Assembly: GCF_002240355.1 (NCBI RefSeq)
Contig: NZ_CP016353.1
Span: 5,929,001-5,993,000 of the forward strand
Reading direction: 5' to 3'
Source: Prauserella marina
Lineage (GTDB): Bacteria > Actinomycetota > Actinomycetes > Mycobacteriales > Pseudonocardiaceae
Length of the DNA stretch: 64,000 bases
The notes below the pieces were generated by a model, which was not told the origin of the DNA, did no database searches, and was given only the letters and a program-made list of their open reading frames with translations. The position numbers were made by a program, and so were the translations under genes. This document shows, in pieces, positions 35,029 through 43,170 of this stretch. Positions within the stretch are counted from its first letter, which is position 1. Each line of letters opens with the position of its first letter.

Positions 35029-35215
35029 CTCCCGTCACCTCCCCCGACTGTTGATGCACTGTCGTAGCGGAGCGGCGCCAAGCGGCGGGTTGCCGCCTAC
35101 CCGTTCTCACTTCGACACTTCGTCACGCTAGTCACAGGAGTAACAGAAACCCCGGAGGCTCGCCGCGCCGTTCTGTAAAAACGCTCACTTAATCAGGTGA
35201 AAAACTCACAAGGAG

Positions 35216-35896
35216 CTAACGCGGGGCAGGTCGCGTGGCCAGTCCACCTGCGACGAGCCGAGTGGCGAAGCCTTCGCCGATTTCCTCTGCGGTCACCGCG
35301 AAACTGAGGTGATCTCGCCAATCACCCGCGACGTCGAGATAGCGAAGAAAGAGCCCTTCCTGCCGGAAACCCGCTTTGGTCAGCACGCGGACGCTCGCCC
35401 CGTTCTCCGGCCTCACCGTCGCTTCGAGCCGGTGCAATCCCGCCGAGGTGAAGGCGTGATCGGCAAGCAACGCGACAGCGGCCGTGGCCACGCCACCGCC
35501 AGCGAGTTCCGACGACACCCAGTACCCGACCCACGCCGATCGCAGCGAAGCCCTGATGACGTTGCCTATCGTGATCTGCCCAGCGAACGCGCCGTCGACG
35601 GTGATGACGAACGGCAGGCACTGACCACGCCGAGCGAGCCCGCGCAGCGAGAGCCACTGGGACGGCCATGCCCACAAGGCGTTGCGCTCACTCCACGGAC
35701 CGGCTGCCGTTGGTTCCCATCTCTCAAGATAGGTGTGGTCACGCAGGCGGATCCTGCTCCAGTCACCGCCGTCGCGGAGCCGGATGGGCCGCAGCATCAC
35801 CGTGCCCGCCGCGACATCGAGCGGGCCGAGCCTGGCAGGCCAGCCGGGGTGGCGAGGTTCGGCGCCGTAGGGGGTGCCGTACACCTGCGATGCCAT
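35216..35896 (-). CDS. RimJ/RimL-like GNAT N-acetyltransferase
   Basis: A 226-residue GNAT enzyme of the ribosomal-protein acetyltransferase type. The core begins VMLRPIRLRDGGDWSRIR near residue 33. The acetyl-CoA-binding segment is VGYWVSSELAGGGVATAAVA near residue 123, and RLEATVRPENGASVRVLTKAGF near residue 158 is the classical RimJ motif. It sits between the GlpR-like and Glp-like genes, as Rv0995 does in mycobacteria. The substrate may be a protein N terminus; this is not shown. Confidence 0.85.
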   Translation of the reverse strand: MASQVYGTPYGAEPRHPGWPARLGPLDVAAGTVMLRPIRLRDGGDWSRIRLRDHTYLERWEPTAAGPWSERNALWAWPSQWLSLRGLARRGQCLPFVITVDGAFAGQITIGNVIRASLRSAWVGYWVSSELAGGGVATAAVALLADHAFTSAGLHRLEATVRPENGASVRVLTKAGFRQEGLFLRYLDVAGDWRDHLSFAVTAEEIGEGFATRLVAGGLATRPAPR

Positions 35897-35903
35897 TGCG
35901 GGG

Positions 35904-37175
35904 TCAGGCGCGCTGCGCCAGGAAAGTCACCTTGACCTGCTCTCCCGCGGCAAGCTCCACGACGTCCTCTTCCACGTTGATCAAGCAGTTCGCCTCGGCG
36001 AGCGAGGCGAGCAGGTGGGCGCCCGACGTGCCGAGCGGCTGCACGAGGTACTCGCCGTTGTTCTCGTCCCGCAGCAACTGACCTCGCAGGAATCCCTTGC
36101 GCCCCTTCGTCGAGGTGACCGGCGAGAGCAGCTTCGCCTCGACCGTCCTGCGATGTGGGTTGCGGGTGCCTCGCGCCGCGCGGATGAGCGGCCGGATGAG
36201 TACCTCGAACACGACGAGCGCGCTCATCGGGTTGGCCGGGATCAGGAAGGTCGGCACGGAGTCCGGGCCGAGCCTTCCGAAACCCTGCGCGGAGCCGGGA
36301 TGCATCGCGACCCTGGCCATGTCGATCTGTCCGAGGTCGGAAAGGGCCGCGTGCACTTCTTCGCCGAGCGCGCCACCCGCGCCACCGGCCACGACGACCA
36401 CCTCGGACATGAGCAGCCTGCCCTCGACGGTTTCCCGCAGGCGTTTGGGGTCGAGCGGAACGATGCCGACCCTGGAGACTTCGGCACCGGCGTCTCTCGC
36501 GGCCGCGGCCAGCGCATAGGAGTTGACGTCGTAGACCTGTCCCACCGACGGGGTGCGGTCGATGTCGACGAGCTCGTCGCCCACCGAGATGATCGACACC
36601 CTCGGCCTCGGGTAGACGAGGACCTTGGATCTGCCGACCGCGGCAAGGAGCCCGACCTGCGCTGATCCGATGGTGTCGCCTTGGCGCACCGCGACGTCAC
36701 CGATCTGCACGTCCTCGCCTGTACGCCGGACATAACCAGCCGATGGGACGGCCCTGTGCACGGTGACCTTGGCGTGGTGGCCGTCGGTGAAGGCGGTCGG
36801 CACGACCGCGTCGGCCAGCGTCGGCAGCGGCGCGCCGGTGGCAACCCGCACCGCCTGCCCCGGCTGCAGTCTGCGTGGCTGCCTGGACCCCGCCGGAATC
36901 TCGCCGACGACCGGCAACTGCACGGGTTCCTCACCCGCGGTGCGGACATCGACGCTGCGTATCGCGTAACCGTCCACCGCGGCCTGGTCGAATCCAGGCA
37001 GCGCATGCTCCGCGACGACCTCTTCCGCGCAGAGCAGGCCCTGCGCCTCGGAGATCGCGACCCGCACCGGACGCGGACGTACCGCCGCGTCGAGGGTGTG
37101 GGAGAGCTGCGCGCCGACCGACCGGAGTGGTCGTTCCTCCGGTGCCTCGGCGGTGATCGGCTCGCGTTCGATCAT
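35904..37175 (-). CDS. MoeA/gephyrin-like protein (Glp-type)
   Basis: A 423-residue MoeA-fold protein. Landmarks are HALPGFDQAAVDGYAIR near residue 58, VRVATGAPLPTLADAVVP near residue 108, SIISVGDELVDIDRTPSVG near residue 195, and PANPMSALVVFEVL near residue 318. Usual catalytic features are altered: Ala replaces the Ser of GFDxS, and the GGxSxGxxD loop reads AGGAGGALGEEV without the Asp. That supports a divisome-scaffold role like corynebacterial Glp rather than molybdopterin insertion. The ATG at 37175 overlaps the galU stop (ATGA). A moonlighting MoeA role remains possible. Confidence 0.8.
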   Translation of the reverse strand: MIEREPITAEAPEERPLRSVGAQLSHTLDAAVRPRPVRVAISEAQGLLCAEEVVAEHALPGFDQAAVDGYAIRSVDVRTAGEEPVQLPVVGEIPAGSRQPRRLQPGQAVRVATGAPLPTLADAVVPTAFTDGHHAKVTVHRAVPSAGYVRRTGEDVQIGDVAVRQGDTIGSAQVGLLAAVGRSKVLVYPRPRVSIISVGDELVDIDRTPSVGQVYDVNSYALAAAARDAGAEVSRVGIVPLDPKRLRETVEGRLLMSEVVVVAGGAGGALGEEVHAALSDLGQIDMARVAMHPGSAQGFGRLGPDSVPTFLIPANPMSALVVFEVLIRPLIRAARGTRNPHRRTVEAKLLSPVTSTKGRKGFLRGQLLRDENNGEYLVQPLGTSGAHLLASLAEANCLINVEEDVVELAAGEQVKVTFLAQRA

Positions 37176-38077
37176 GAGTCGGTTTTCTCGATTCGTTCGG
37201 TCAGCCACGCACGCAGCGAAGGCCCGTACTCGGGGTCGTGCAACGCGAAGTCGACAGCGGCCCTCAGGAAACCACCTGGGTTGCCGAGGTCGTGCCTTCC
37301 TCCACGGTGAACGACGATGTGCACGGGATGATCTTCCTTGATGAGCAGCGCGACCGCATCGGTGAGCTGCAATTCTCCGCCCGAACCGGGCTCGATCCTG
37401 CGGAGCGCGTCGAAGATCGCCCTGTCGAGCAGATACCTGCCCGCGGCGGCGTAGGTGGAGGGCGCGTCCTCCGGCGCGGGCTTCTCGACCATGCCGTGCA
37501 CGCGCTTGACGTCGGCATCGTCAGTGTCGGAGACGTCGAAGACCCCGTACGGCGAGATGTGTTCCTTCGGGATGTCGAAGGCACACAGCACACTGCCGCC
37601 GAAGCGGGCCCGCACCTGCGCCATGCGACTCAATACACCCGAGGGAAGCACCAGGTCGTCGGGCAGTAGCACGGCGACCGCCTTGTCCTCCTCGGTGAGG
37701 TTGGGTTCGGCCTGCGCCACCGCGTGACCGAGCCCGAGCGGTTCCTTCTGAATCGCGACCTCGACGTCGAGCAGGTCCGGTCCGCGCCGCACCTTGGCGA
37801 GCAGGTCGTTCTTGCCCTTGCGCTCCAGGTTGTCCTCAAGCTCCGGCTGGTGCTGGAAGTAGTTGACCACCGCTTCCTTGCCAGGGGAGGTCACGATCAC
37901 CATGCGGGCCGCGCCCGCTTCCGCGGCTTCCGTCGCCACCAACTCGATGCCGGGGGTGTCGACGACCGGCAACAGTTCCTTCGGCACGGCCTTCGTCGTC
38001 GGCAGGAATCTCGTGCCGAGACCGGCTGCCGGAACGATGGCGGTTCGGAACGTGTCGTGAGTCGTGGCGCCCGTCAT
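37172..38077 (-). CDS. galU: UTP-glucose-1-phosphate uridylyltransferase
   Basis: A 301-residue nucleotidyltransferase making UDP-glucose from UTP and glucose-1-phosphate. The signature GLGTRFLPTTKAVPKELLPV begins near residue 18, IQKEPLGLGHAVAQAE is near residue 110, VLLPDDLV near residue 134, EKPAPEDAPSTYAAAGRYLL near residue 197 and GELQLTDA near residue 235. The ATG at 38077 starts the conserved region. It is first in the galU-glp-rimJ-glpR run and faces the 5-FCL gene with only 24 bp between start codons. Confidence 0.93.
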   Translation of the reverse strand: MTGATTHDTFRTAIVPAAGLGTRFLPTTKAVPKELLPVVDTPGIELVATEAAEAGAARMVIVTSPGKEAVVNYFQHQPELEDNLERKGKNDLLAKVRRGPDLLDVEVAIQKEPLGLGHAVAQAEPNLTEEDKAVAVLLPDDLVLPSGVLSRMAQVRARFGGSVLCAFDIPKEHISPYGVFDVSDTDDADVKRVHGMVEKPAPEDAPSTYAAAGRYLLDRAIFDALRRIEPGSGGELQLTDAVALLIKEDHPVHIVVHRGGRHDLGNPGGFLRAAVDFALHDPEYGPSLRAWLTERIEKTDS

Positions 38078-38101
38078 GGGCGCAAAGCCTAGCCTGACCT
38101 C

Positions 38102-38719
38102 GTGACCGATACGGACAATGACAGACCACGGCGAGTGCCCGAACCTGCTGGAAAGGCTCGGTGGAGGGCGGAGTTGGCCGCTCGGCGCGCCGCGATCGGC
38201 CCTGGTCAGCAGGTCAGCGAAGCACACGCGCTCGCAGGCAAGGTCGCTGAGCTGACCGCGGGGACCGTCTGCTGCTACGTGCCCTTCGGCTCCGAGCCCG
38301 GTGCGATCACCCTGCTGGATGTCCTGCGCGAGGCGGGGGCGCGCGTGCTGCTCCCGATCGTTCCTCCCGCTCCGGGCCCGCTCGACTGGGCCGAGTACAC
38401 CGGCACGTCATCGCTCGTCACTGGCCGGTTCAAGGGCGTGCTCGAACCGGATGGCCCGCGACTTGGTCCACGTGCGCTCGCGACGGTCGACCGGATCCTG
38501 CTGCCCGCGCTCGCCGTCGACCACAGCGGCGTGCGCCTCGGCAGGGGCGCCGGCTATTACGACCGCTCGCTGCCCCTTGCGGCCGCCACCACCGACCTGG
38601 TCGCGGTGATCCGTGACACCGAACTGGTCCCTTCGCTGCCTGCCGAATCGCACGACGTGCGGATGAACGCCGCGCTCACCCCGGGTGAGGGGCTGATCCG
38701 GCTGCCGCTCGGCAATTGA
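38102..38719 (+). CDS. 5-formyltetrahydrofolate cyclo-ligase
   Basis: A 205-residue enzyme converting 5-formyl-THF to 5,10-methenyl-THF with ATP. The nucleotide and folate signatures are KARWRAELAARRAAI near residue 18 and the C-terminal GVRLGRGAGYYDRSLP near residue 142, the family's hallmark. The GTG start has no ribosome site and lies 24 bp from the divergent galU ATG, so a leaderless transcript is likely. It matches the position of Rv0992c in M. tuberculosis. Confidence 0.9.
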   Translation: MTDTDNDRPRRVPEPAGKARWRAELAARRAAIGPGQQVSEAHALAGKVAELTAGTVCCYVPFGSEPGAITLLDVLREAGARVLLPIVPPAPGPLDWAEYTGTSSLVTGRFKGVLEPDGPRLGPRALATVDRILLPALAVDHSGVRLGRGAGYYDRSLPLAAATTDLVAVIRDTELVPSLPAESHDVRMNAALTPGEGLIRLPLGN

Positions 38720-38771
38720 ATGTGAGATGGACCTCGATTGCGCCGGGGGAATGCCATCAAGCAAAATTGGG

Positions 38772-38798
38772 TTAGCACTCTCGGGAAGCGAGTGCCAA
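38772..38798 (+). promoter_or_regulatory. CIRCE element (HrcA operator)
   Basis: TTAGCACTC, nine bases, then GAGTGCCAA: this is the CIRCE heat-shock dyad with a single departure from the consensus GAGTGCTAA. It ends 16 bp before the GTG of the zinc-ribbon chaperone-like gene, where HrcA would block transcription until heat or proteotoxic stress. Confidence 0.88.
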
Positions 38799-38814
38799 CG
38801 CCGAAGGAGCGCCT

Positions 38815-39222
38815 GTGCCGACCTACCAGTACGCCTGCAAGGAGTGCGATCACCGATTCGAGGTGGTCCAGTCGTTCTCCGATGCGAGCCTCACCGAGTG
38901 CCCCCAGTGCGAGGGAACGCTCAGGAAGCTGTTCGGCTCGGTCGGCGTGATCTTCAAGGGCAGCGGGTTCTACCGCAACGACTCGCGCTCGGAGAGCAAG
39001 TCGAAGTCCGCGTCCGGCTCGTCCAACGGTGACAGCGGCGGTTCGGCCAAGAGCGAAAGCTCGTCGTCGGACTCCGGGTCGAATTCGACTTCGTCTTCGT
39101 CGAGCACGTCTTCTTCGTCGTCGTCTTCCTCTTCGTCCACTTCGTCTTCCTCTGGCAGCTCGTCCTCGTCCGGCTCTTCGAGCGGAAGCAAGACCACGAG
39201 CACGGCGAGTACGTCCTCCTGA
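38815..39222 (+). CDS. FmdB-type zinc-ribbon protein with Ser-rich disordered tail (Ruc-like chaperone)
   Basis: A 135-residue protein. Residues 1-45 are a zinc ribbon with paired cysteines CKEC and CPQC (MPTYQYACKECDHRFEVV). Residues from about 58 are nearly all Ser with some Gly, Thr and Asp, a disordered tail. This matches mycobacterial Rv0991c (Ruc), a redox-activated chaperone whose zinc cysteines are oxidised under stress. A CIRCE element lies directly upstream and the 5-FCL gene precedes it as in mycobacteria. The GTG follows GAAGGAG. The tail is more extreme in Ser than I would expect from the mycobacterial protein. Confidence 0.82.
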   Translation: MPTYQYACKECDHRFEVVQSFSDASLTECPQCEGTLRKLFGSVGVIFKGSGFYRNDSRSESKSKSASGSSNGDSGGSAKSESSSSDSGSNSTSSSSSTSSSSSSSSSSTSSSSGSSSSSGSSSGSKTTSTASTSS

Positions 39223-39244
39223 GGTACTGACAGCACGACCGGGG

Positions 39245-39271
39245 TTGTCCACAGGACCCCGGTTGTCCACA
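39245..39271 (+). promoter_or_regulatory. Two tandem DnaA-box sequences
   Basis: TTGTCCACA occurs at 39245-39253 and 39263-39271 in the same direction, 18 bp apart, each preceded by CCGG-type bases. Each copy matches the actinobacterial DnaA box TT(G/A)TCCACA exactly. They lie between the Ruc-like and SAF genes. They could titrate DnaA or tie the SAF gene to replication; chance occurrence of single boxes is common, but a tandem pair less so. Confidence 0.5.
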
Positions 39272-39372
39272 GATTCACGAATTGCCGCTACCCCGAGCAG
39301 GTTCTCGCTCCTAGCGTCGGTTGAGTCGAGCGGCGGAACGCCCGCCCTCGTCCAGACCGATGGGGGAAGGCA

Positions 39373-40047
39373 ATGCGTGACAACTCGCTTCGCGGCTTCG
39401 GCAGCTCCCGGCACCGCCTCACGACGCGCCTGCGTGGCAATTCGGCTGCGCGGGCGCGTCGCGTGCTCGCGGCTGGGTTGTTCATCGGTGCGGGTGTGCT
39501 GGCGGTTCAGCCCGCTGTGGCAGGCGACCTTTCCGCCCCCGCCGAGTCGGAAATCTCGCTTCTCGTCACGACAAGGGATCTGCCGCTCGGAACCACCCTT
39601 CACGCCTCCGACGTCAAGTCGGTCATGATTCCGGAGTCGCTCCGACCCGCCGGGGCACTCGACAATCCGGCCTCCGTCGAGGGCAGAACACTCGCCGGCC
39701 TCGCCCGTGCGGGTGAACCTCTGACCGACGCCCGGCTTCTCGGGCCCAGCACCAGTCCGCCTGGCACCGCAACGGTTCCCGTCCGGCTCGCCGATGCCGC
39801 CATCGCGGGGCTGCTTCGCACTGGCGCCACCGTCGACGTGGTCGCTCTCGGCTCCGACTCCCAGGCCGGAAACGCGGTGGCCACCGACGCGAAGGTGCTG
39901 ACCGTCCTTTCGCCGCCCGGCCACGCGCGGGACGGGCCGCGCGACTCCGAAGCCGAACCGCTCGTGTTGCTCGCGGTGCCAGAGGAGGCGGCAGCCGAAC
40001 TTGCCGCGGTTTCGTTGGCACAACCGGTAACCGTTACCCTCCGCTGA
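39373..40047 (+). CDS. SAF-domain secreted/membrane-anchored protein (CpaB-like)
   Basis: A 224-residue protein with a basic N terminus (R-rich to residue 30), one hydrophobic helix (about 31-49, VLAAGLFIGAGVLAVQPAV) and a SAF domain (ISLLVTTRDLPLGTTLHASDVKSV in two pieces, then GRTLAGLARAGEPLTDARL). Such domains occur in CpaB, the outer assembly factor of Flp/tad pili. No other pilus genes are present here. The function is therefore open; a cell-envelope role is likely. Confidence 0.8.
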   Translation: MRDNSLRGFGSSRHRLTTRLRGNSAARARRVLAAGLFIGAGVLAVQPAVAGDLSAPAESEISLLVTTRDLPLGTTLHASDVKSVMIPESLRPAGALDNPASVEGRTLAGLARAGEPLTDARLLGPSTSPPGTATVPVRLADAAIAGLLRTGATVDVVALGSDSQAGNAVATDAKVLTVLSPPGHARDGPRDSEAEPLVLLAVPEEAAAELAAVSLAQPVTVTLR

Positions 40048-40176
40048 CGCGCTGTTGCGGTCCATGTGCGACTCGTGCTCGTCGTGGCGTTGTTCGACCT
40101 TCTCGATCACCATCGTTGCCGCGTGCTCGCGCGGGCAGACAACAGCGGACAACCGTCTTCTGTGGAAGGAGTGCGT

Positions 40177-40578
40177 GTGCTCAAGGGCTTCAAAGACTTC
40201 TTGATGCGCGGGAATGTCGTGGAACTGGCGGTGGCCGTCGTCATCGGCACCGCGTTCACCGCGGTGATCACGGCGTTCACCACCGGGTTGATCGAGCCGC
40301 TGATCAACGCGATCGGGGGACAGGACGCCGTCGACGGGTTCGGTGTCCGCGTGCTCGCCGAAAACGAGTCCACGTTCCTTGACTTCGGCAGCGTGATCAA
40401 CGCGGGGATCAATTTCGTGATCATCGCCGCCGTCGTCTACTTCGGCTTCGTGCTACCGCTTCAGAAGGTCCAGGAGCGTCGCAAACGCGGCAAGGAGGAG
40501 GGGCCCGCCGAAGCCACCGACGTCGAACTGCTTACCGAGATCAGAGATTTGTTGCAGGAGCAACGCGCGCGGCAGTGA
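40177..40578 (+). CDS. mscL: Large-conductance mechanosensitive channel
   Basis: A 133-residue protein of normal MscL length. It has the N-terminal amphipathic helix LKGFKDFLMRGNVVELA, first membrane helix AVAVVIGTAFTAVITAFTTG near residues 18-40, an extracellular loop, second helix INFVIIAAVVYFGFVLPL near residues 73-92, and the basic C-terminal helix. The GTG at 40177 is chosen because it follows GGAAGGAG at proper spacing and gives the conserved start; upstream in-frame codons add non-conserved residues. Confidence 0.93.
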   Translation: MLKGFKDFLMRGNVVELAVAVVIGTAFTAVITAFTTGLIEPLINAIGGQDAVDGFGVRVLAENESTFLDFGSVINAGINFVIIAAVVYFGFVLPLQKVQERRKRGKEEGPAEATDVELLTEIRDLLQEQRARQ

Positions 40579-40593
40579 GCCGTCGCCTCGGGC

Positions 40594-40800
40594 TCAGCCG
40601 CCGTGGTGCGGTGGCCGGTTGTCGAGATACCACTCGTCGCTCGCCTGCCGGTCCTTGCGTGGCTCCCGCTCGTCCGAAGTCGTTTCCGGCAGAACGTCGC
40701 CGAAAACATCGTCGAGCCGGCGATCGCGACGACCCGGCCCGGTCGGCTTCTCGCCTCCGGGACGGGTCGGTCCCTCACGTTTCGCCTGCTCGTCGGCCAC
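40594..40800 (-). CDS. Small hydrophilic conserved-type protein after mogA
   Basis: A 68-residue, highly charged protein (MADEQAKREGPTRPGG start, DEWYLDNRPPHHGG end) read in the same direction as mogA, whose stop lies 14 bp upstream. The GTG at 40800 is the start. Its tail SDEWYLDNRPPHHGG is the sort of short motif that is conserved when the protein is real. There is no known domain. It could be a small partner of MogA; this is weak inference. Confidence 0.55.
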   Translation of the reverse strand: MADEQAKREGPTRPGGEKPTGPGRRDRRLDDVFGDVLPETTSDEREPRKDRQASDEWYLDNRPPHHGG

Positions 40801-40814
40801 CGGCCTCGGTCCCG

Positions 40815-41324
40815 TCAGCTCTGGTCCAGTCCGGACAACTCGTCGATGACGTGTGGGACCAGTGCCGACAACGTCGCCATGCCGTCCCGCACGGCGGCGC
40901 GAGAACCGGCGAGGTTGACGACAAGGGTGCTGCCCGACACTCCGACGAGGCCGCGCGAGATTCCGGCGTCGATGGCACCGGCGGCAAGGCCGGACGAGCG
41001 CAGGGCCTCACCGATACCGGGAATCGGACGGTCGAGGACTCCGGCCGTGGCGTCCGGGGTCACATCGCGCGGGGACACTCCGGTGGCCCCGGTGGTGATC
41101 ACCAGGTCGACACCTCCGATGACGGCGGTGTTGAGTGCGTTGCGGATCTCGACCGTGTCCGCGCGCACGGCGACGGTGCCGTCCACGATGAACCCGGCCT
41201 CCTCCAACAACTCGGTCACCAACGGGCCGACGTTGTCGTCATTGTCCCCCTGAGCAGCACGGTCGTCGACGATCACCACGAGGGCGCGGCCAAGCCGCTG
41301 TGCACTCCGTTCCATGCTCTCCAC
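40815..41324 (-). CDS. Molybdenum cofactor biosynthesis protein, MogA/MoaB type
   Basis: A protein of 166-169 residues with the molybdopterin-binding fold: RALVVIVDDRAAQGDNDDN near residue 12, DLVITTGATGVSPRDVTPDA near residue 72 (Ala replaces the second Gly of the usual TTGGTG), and PGIGEALR near residue 101. It would adenylylate molybdopterin or, like M. tuberculosis MoaB2, have another role. The GTG at 41324 is followed by an in-frame ATG three codons on. Its place near mscL and the HtrA gene mirrors moaB2 (Rv0984c). Confidence 0.84.
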   Translation of the reverse strand: MESMERSAQRLGRALVVIVDDRAAQGDNDDNVGPLVTELLEEAGFIVDGTVAVRADTVEIRNALNTAVIGGVDLVITTGATGVSPRDVTPDATAGVLDRPIPGIGEALRSSGLAAGAIDAGISRGLVGVSGSTLVVNLAGSRAAVRDGMATLSALVPHVIDELSGLDQS

Positions 41325-41649
41325 CGTAGTAGAGCGGGTGGCCGGGAATCACGAGGCACAGCGGGAAAGGGTTCACTGAACCCGGGCACCCCGAGCCGGC
41401 CTTCGCGGCGCTGGAAGCGAGGCGCCTCGTGGGCGAGAGAGCGTGCGCTCCCGGCGGGCGTGACGCTCCCAGCGGCTTGACCGCGCGGGATCGGAGATCA
41501 CCCGCATCGCCAAGGGCGAGAACGTGCGCGGTTTGTCCGATGTGGACCTCGATGGCGGTTACCGGCGGAGCCGTACGGTCATGGCGGCCGCCGTGGGGCG
41601 TCCGGCCCATCGGATGGTGTCGCGCGAGTGAACGGCTGGAACTCAAAGC
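41325..41649. other. Spacer between mogA and the HtrA terminator
   Basis: I see no supportable gene in these 325 bases. They must contain the mogA promoter at the left. Several GC-rich partial dyads are present. Short open frames in both directions lack ribosome sites and recognisable domains. Confidence 0.5.
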
Positions 41650-41685
41650 CACGCGCGACCGGACAAGGGGAACCGGTCGCGCGTG
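41650..41685 (-). terminator. Perfect 13-bp hairpin downstream of the HtrA-like gene
   Basis: CACGCGCGACCGG (41650-41662) pairs perfectly with CCGGTCGCGCGTG (41673-41685) around a 10-nt loop. It lies 70 bp after the protease stop in its direction of transcription. No U-tract, as is usual in actinomycetes. Confidence 0.65.
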
Positions 41686-41718
41686 ACCTCTCCCGGCTCG
41701 GTATGAGCCGGAGTTGGT

Positions 41719-41740
41719 CTCGGCCGCGCCCGCGGCCGAG
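41719..41740 (-). terminator. Second hairpin just after the HtrA-like gene
   Basis: CTCGGCCGC and GCGGCCGAG form a perfect 9-bp stem with a GCCC loop, 14 bp after the stop. Together with the hairpin at 41650 it makes a tandem terminator. Confidence 0.6.
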
Positions 41741-41754
41741 CGTTCGGGTGCTGG

Positions 41755-43107
41755 TCAGTTACCGGAGACCTGCTGGCCGCCGAGCGTGACCTCAAGGGTC
41801 TTGTTGTTGGCGAGCGTGAAGGTGACCTTCTCGCCTGGCGCCCTCGTGCGAACGGCGGCGACCAGCGTGTTGGCGTCGTCGATCACCCGGTCGTCGATCT
41901 TGGTGACCACATCGCCCGACTTCAGCCCTGCCTTTTCGGCGGGACTGCCCGACGTGACCTCCCCGATCACGGCGCCGCCAGACGGGCTGTCGCCGACCGT
42001 CGCGCCGATATAGGTCTGGGTCGCGTGCCCCGACCTGATGATGTCGTCGGCCGTCCTGCGAGCCTGGTCGATCGGGATGGCGAAGCCGATGCCGACGTTG
42101 CCGCCCTCCGACTGGCCGATACCGCCTTGGGTTTGCGGGCTGTAGATCGCCGAGTTGATTCCGATGACCTGGCCCGCGCTGTTGGTGAGCGGGCCACCGG
42201 AGTTGCCGGGGTTGATGGCCGCGTCGGTCTGGATGGCGTCCATGACGGTGGTCTGATCGCCCTGGCCACCAGCGGAAACGGGTCGGTGCAGCGAGCTGAC
42301 GATGCCCGAGGTGACCGTTCCGGCCAGCTCGAACGGCGAGCCGATCGCGACGACCGGCTGGCCGACCTTCAAGTCGTCGGAGCGGCCGAGGTCGACGGTG
42401 GGCAGGTCGCTCTGCCCTTCGGCGCGCACCACCGCGATGTCGGTTGTCGGATCTCTTCCCACGACCTGGCCCGTTGCCTTGTTGCCGTTCTGGAACACCA
42501 CGGTGATCCGGCCCGAGTCGGCGGCGGGCTCGATGACGTGGTTGTTGGTGAGGATGTAGCCGTCATTGCTGATGATGAAGCCCGAGCCCTCGCCCGACAC
42601 GGAGGCGCCTTGCACCTTGAGCTGCACGACGCTGGGAATCAGTTTGCTCGCCACGGCCTCGACGGAACCGGGAACGGCGGATCCGGTCTGTTTGGCAGGC
42701 TGCGGCGCGTTGAGCGAATTGACCGATTCGCCACCGGAGGAATCCGCGGCGAGATAGCCGCCCGCGACTCCGGCGCCGCCACCGACGAGCAGAGCGAGCA
42801 GGGCGACTCCCGCGACGAGCCTCGCGGGCCCCTTTCGGTCCTGATGACCGGGGCCGTGCCGCTCGTACTGCTGGGGATAGGTCGCCGTCGGGTAGGTGGG
42901 AGGCACCGAACCCGGCCGATACGGGTAGCCACTCGACGCTTGACTCGCCCCACCGGGGTAAGCCGCGCCAGGGTGGCTGGCTTCGGGCCGGCTCGCCTGA
43001 GCCGACCAGGGATTGGGGTCCTCCCTCGTCGGCCAACTACCCTGTTCCGAGTTTCCGGCTGCCGGGACATCTGGCCTGTCCTGAGCAGAAGGGTCGTTCT
43101 CGGTCAT
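41755..43107 (-). CDS. HtrA/PepD-like membrane-anchored serine protease with PDZ domain
   Basis: A 450-residue trypsin-fold protease. A Pro/Ser/Tyr-rich cytoplasmic region (1-95) precedes one membrane helix (about 100-120, [20 protein letters not shown]). The protease domain has catalytic His in LTNNHVIE, Asp in [10 protein letters not shown] and Ser in [11 protein letters not shown]-terminal PDZ domain (about 355-445) includes [20 protein letters not shown]. It degrades or refolds damaged envelope proteins. The ATG at 43107 is chosen over a codon six earlier. In mycobacteria pepD follows mprAB; here galT and a DeoR gene lie between. Confidence 0.9.
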   Translation of the reverse strand: MTENDPSAQDRPDVPAAGNSEQGSWPTREDPNPWSAQASRPEASHPGAAYPGGASQASSGYPYRPGSVPPTYPTATYPQQYERHGPGHQDRKGPARLVAGVALLALLVGGGAGVAGGYLAADSSGGESVNSLNAPQPAKQTGSAVPGSVEAVASKLIPSVVQLKVQGASVSGEGSGFIISNDGYILTNNHVIEPAADSGRITVVFQNGNKATGQVVGRDPTTDIAVVRAEGQSDLPTVDLGRSDDLKVGQPVVAIGSPFELAGTVTSGIVSSLHRPVSAGGQGDQTTVMDAIQTDAAINPGNSGGPLTNSAGQVIGINSAIYSPQTQGGIGQSEGGNVGIGFAIPIDQARRTADDIIRSGHATQTYIGATVGDSPSGGAVIGEVTSGSPAEKAGLKSGDVVTKIDDRVIDDANTLVAAVRTRAPGEKVTFTLANNKTLEVTLGGQQVSGN

Positions 43108-43170
43108 GCGTCCATCATGCGCCATGGTCCTGAGAGCTTGCTGAATTCAGCCTGTGGACTAGGCGTGAGA

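Noticed and set aside
39060-39222. Microsatellite-like TCG/TCT repeats as an independent repeat element
   Set aside because: They are codons of the disordered serine tail of the zinc-ribbon protein, with mixed Ser codons, not a uniform tract.
38557-40152. Antisense 531-codon frame over the Ruc-like and SAF genes
   Set aside because: It is the complement of the Ser-rich tail and neighbouring genes, with no recognisable product.
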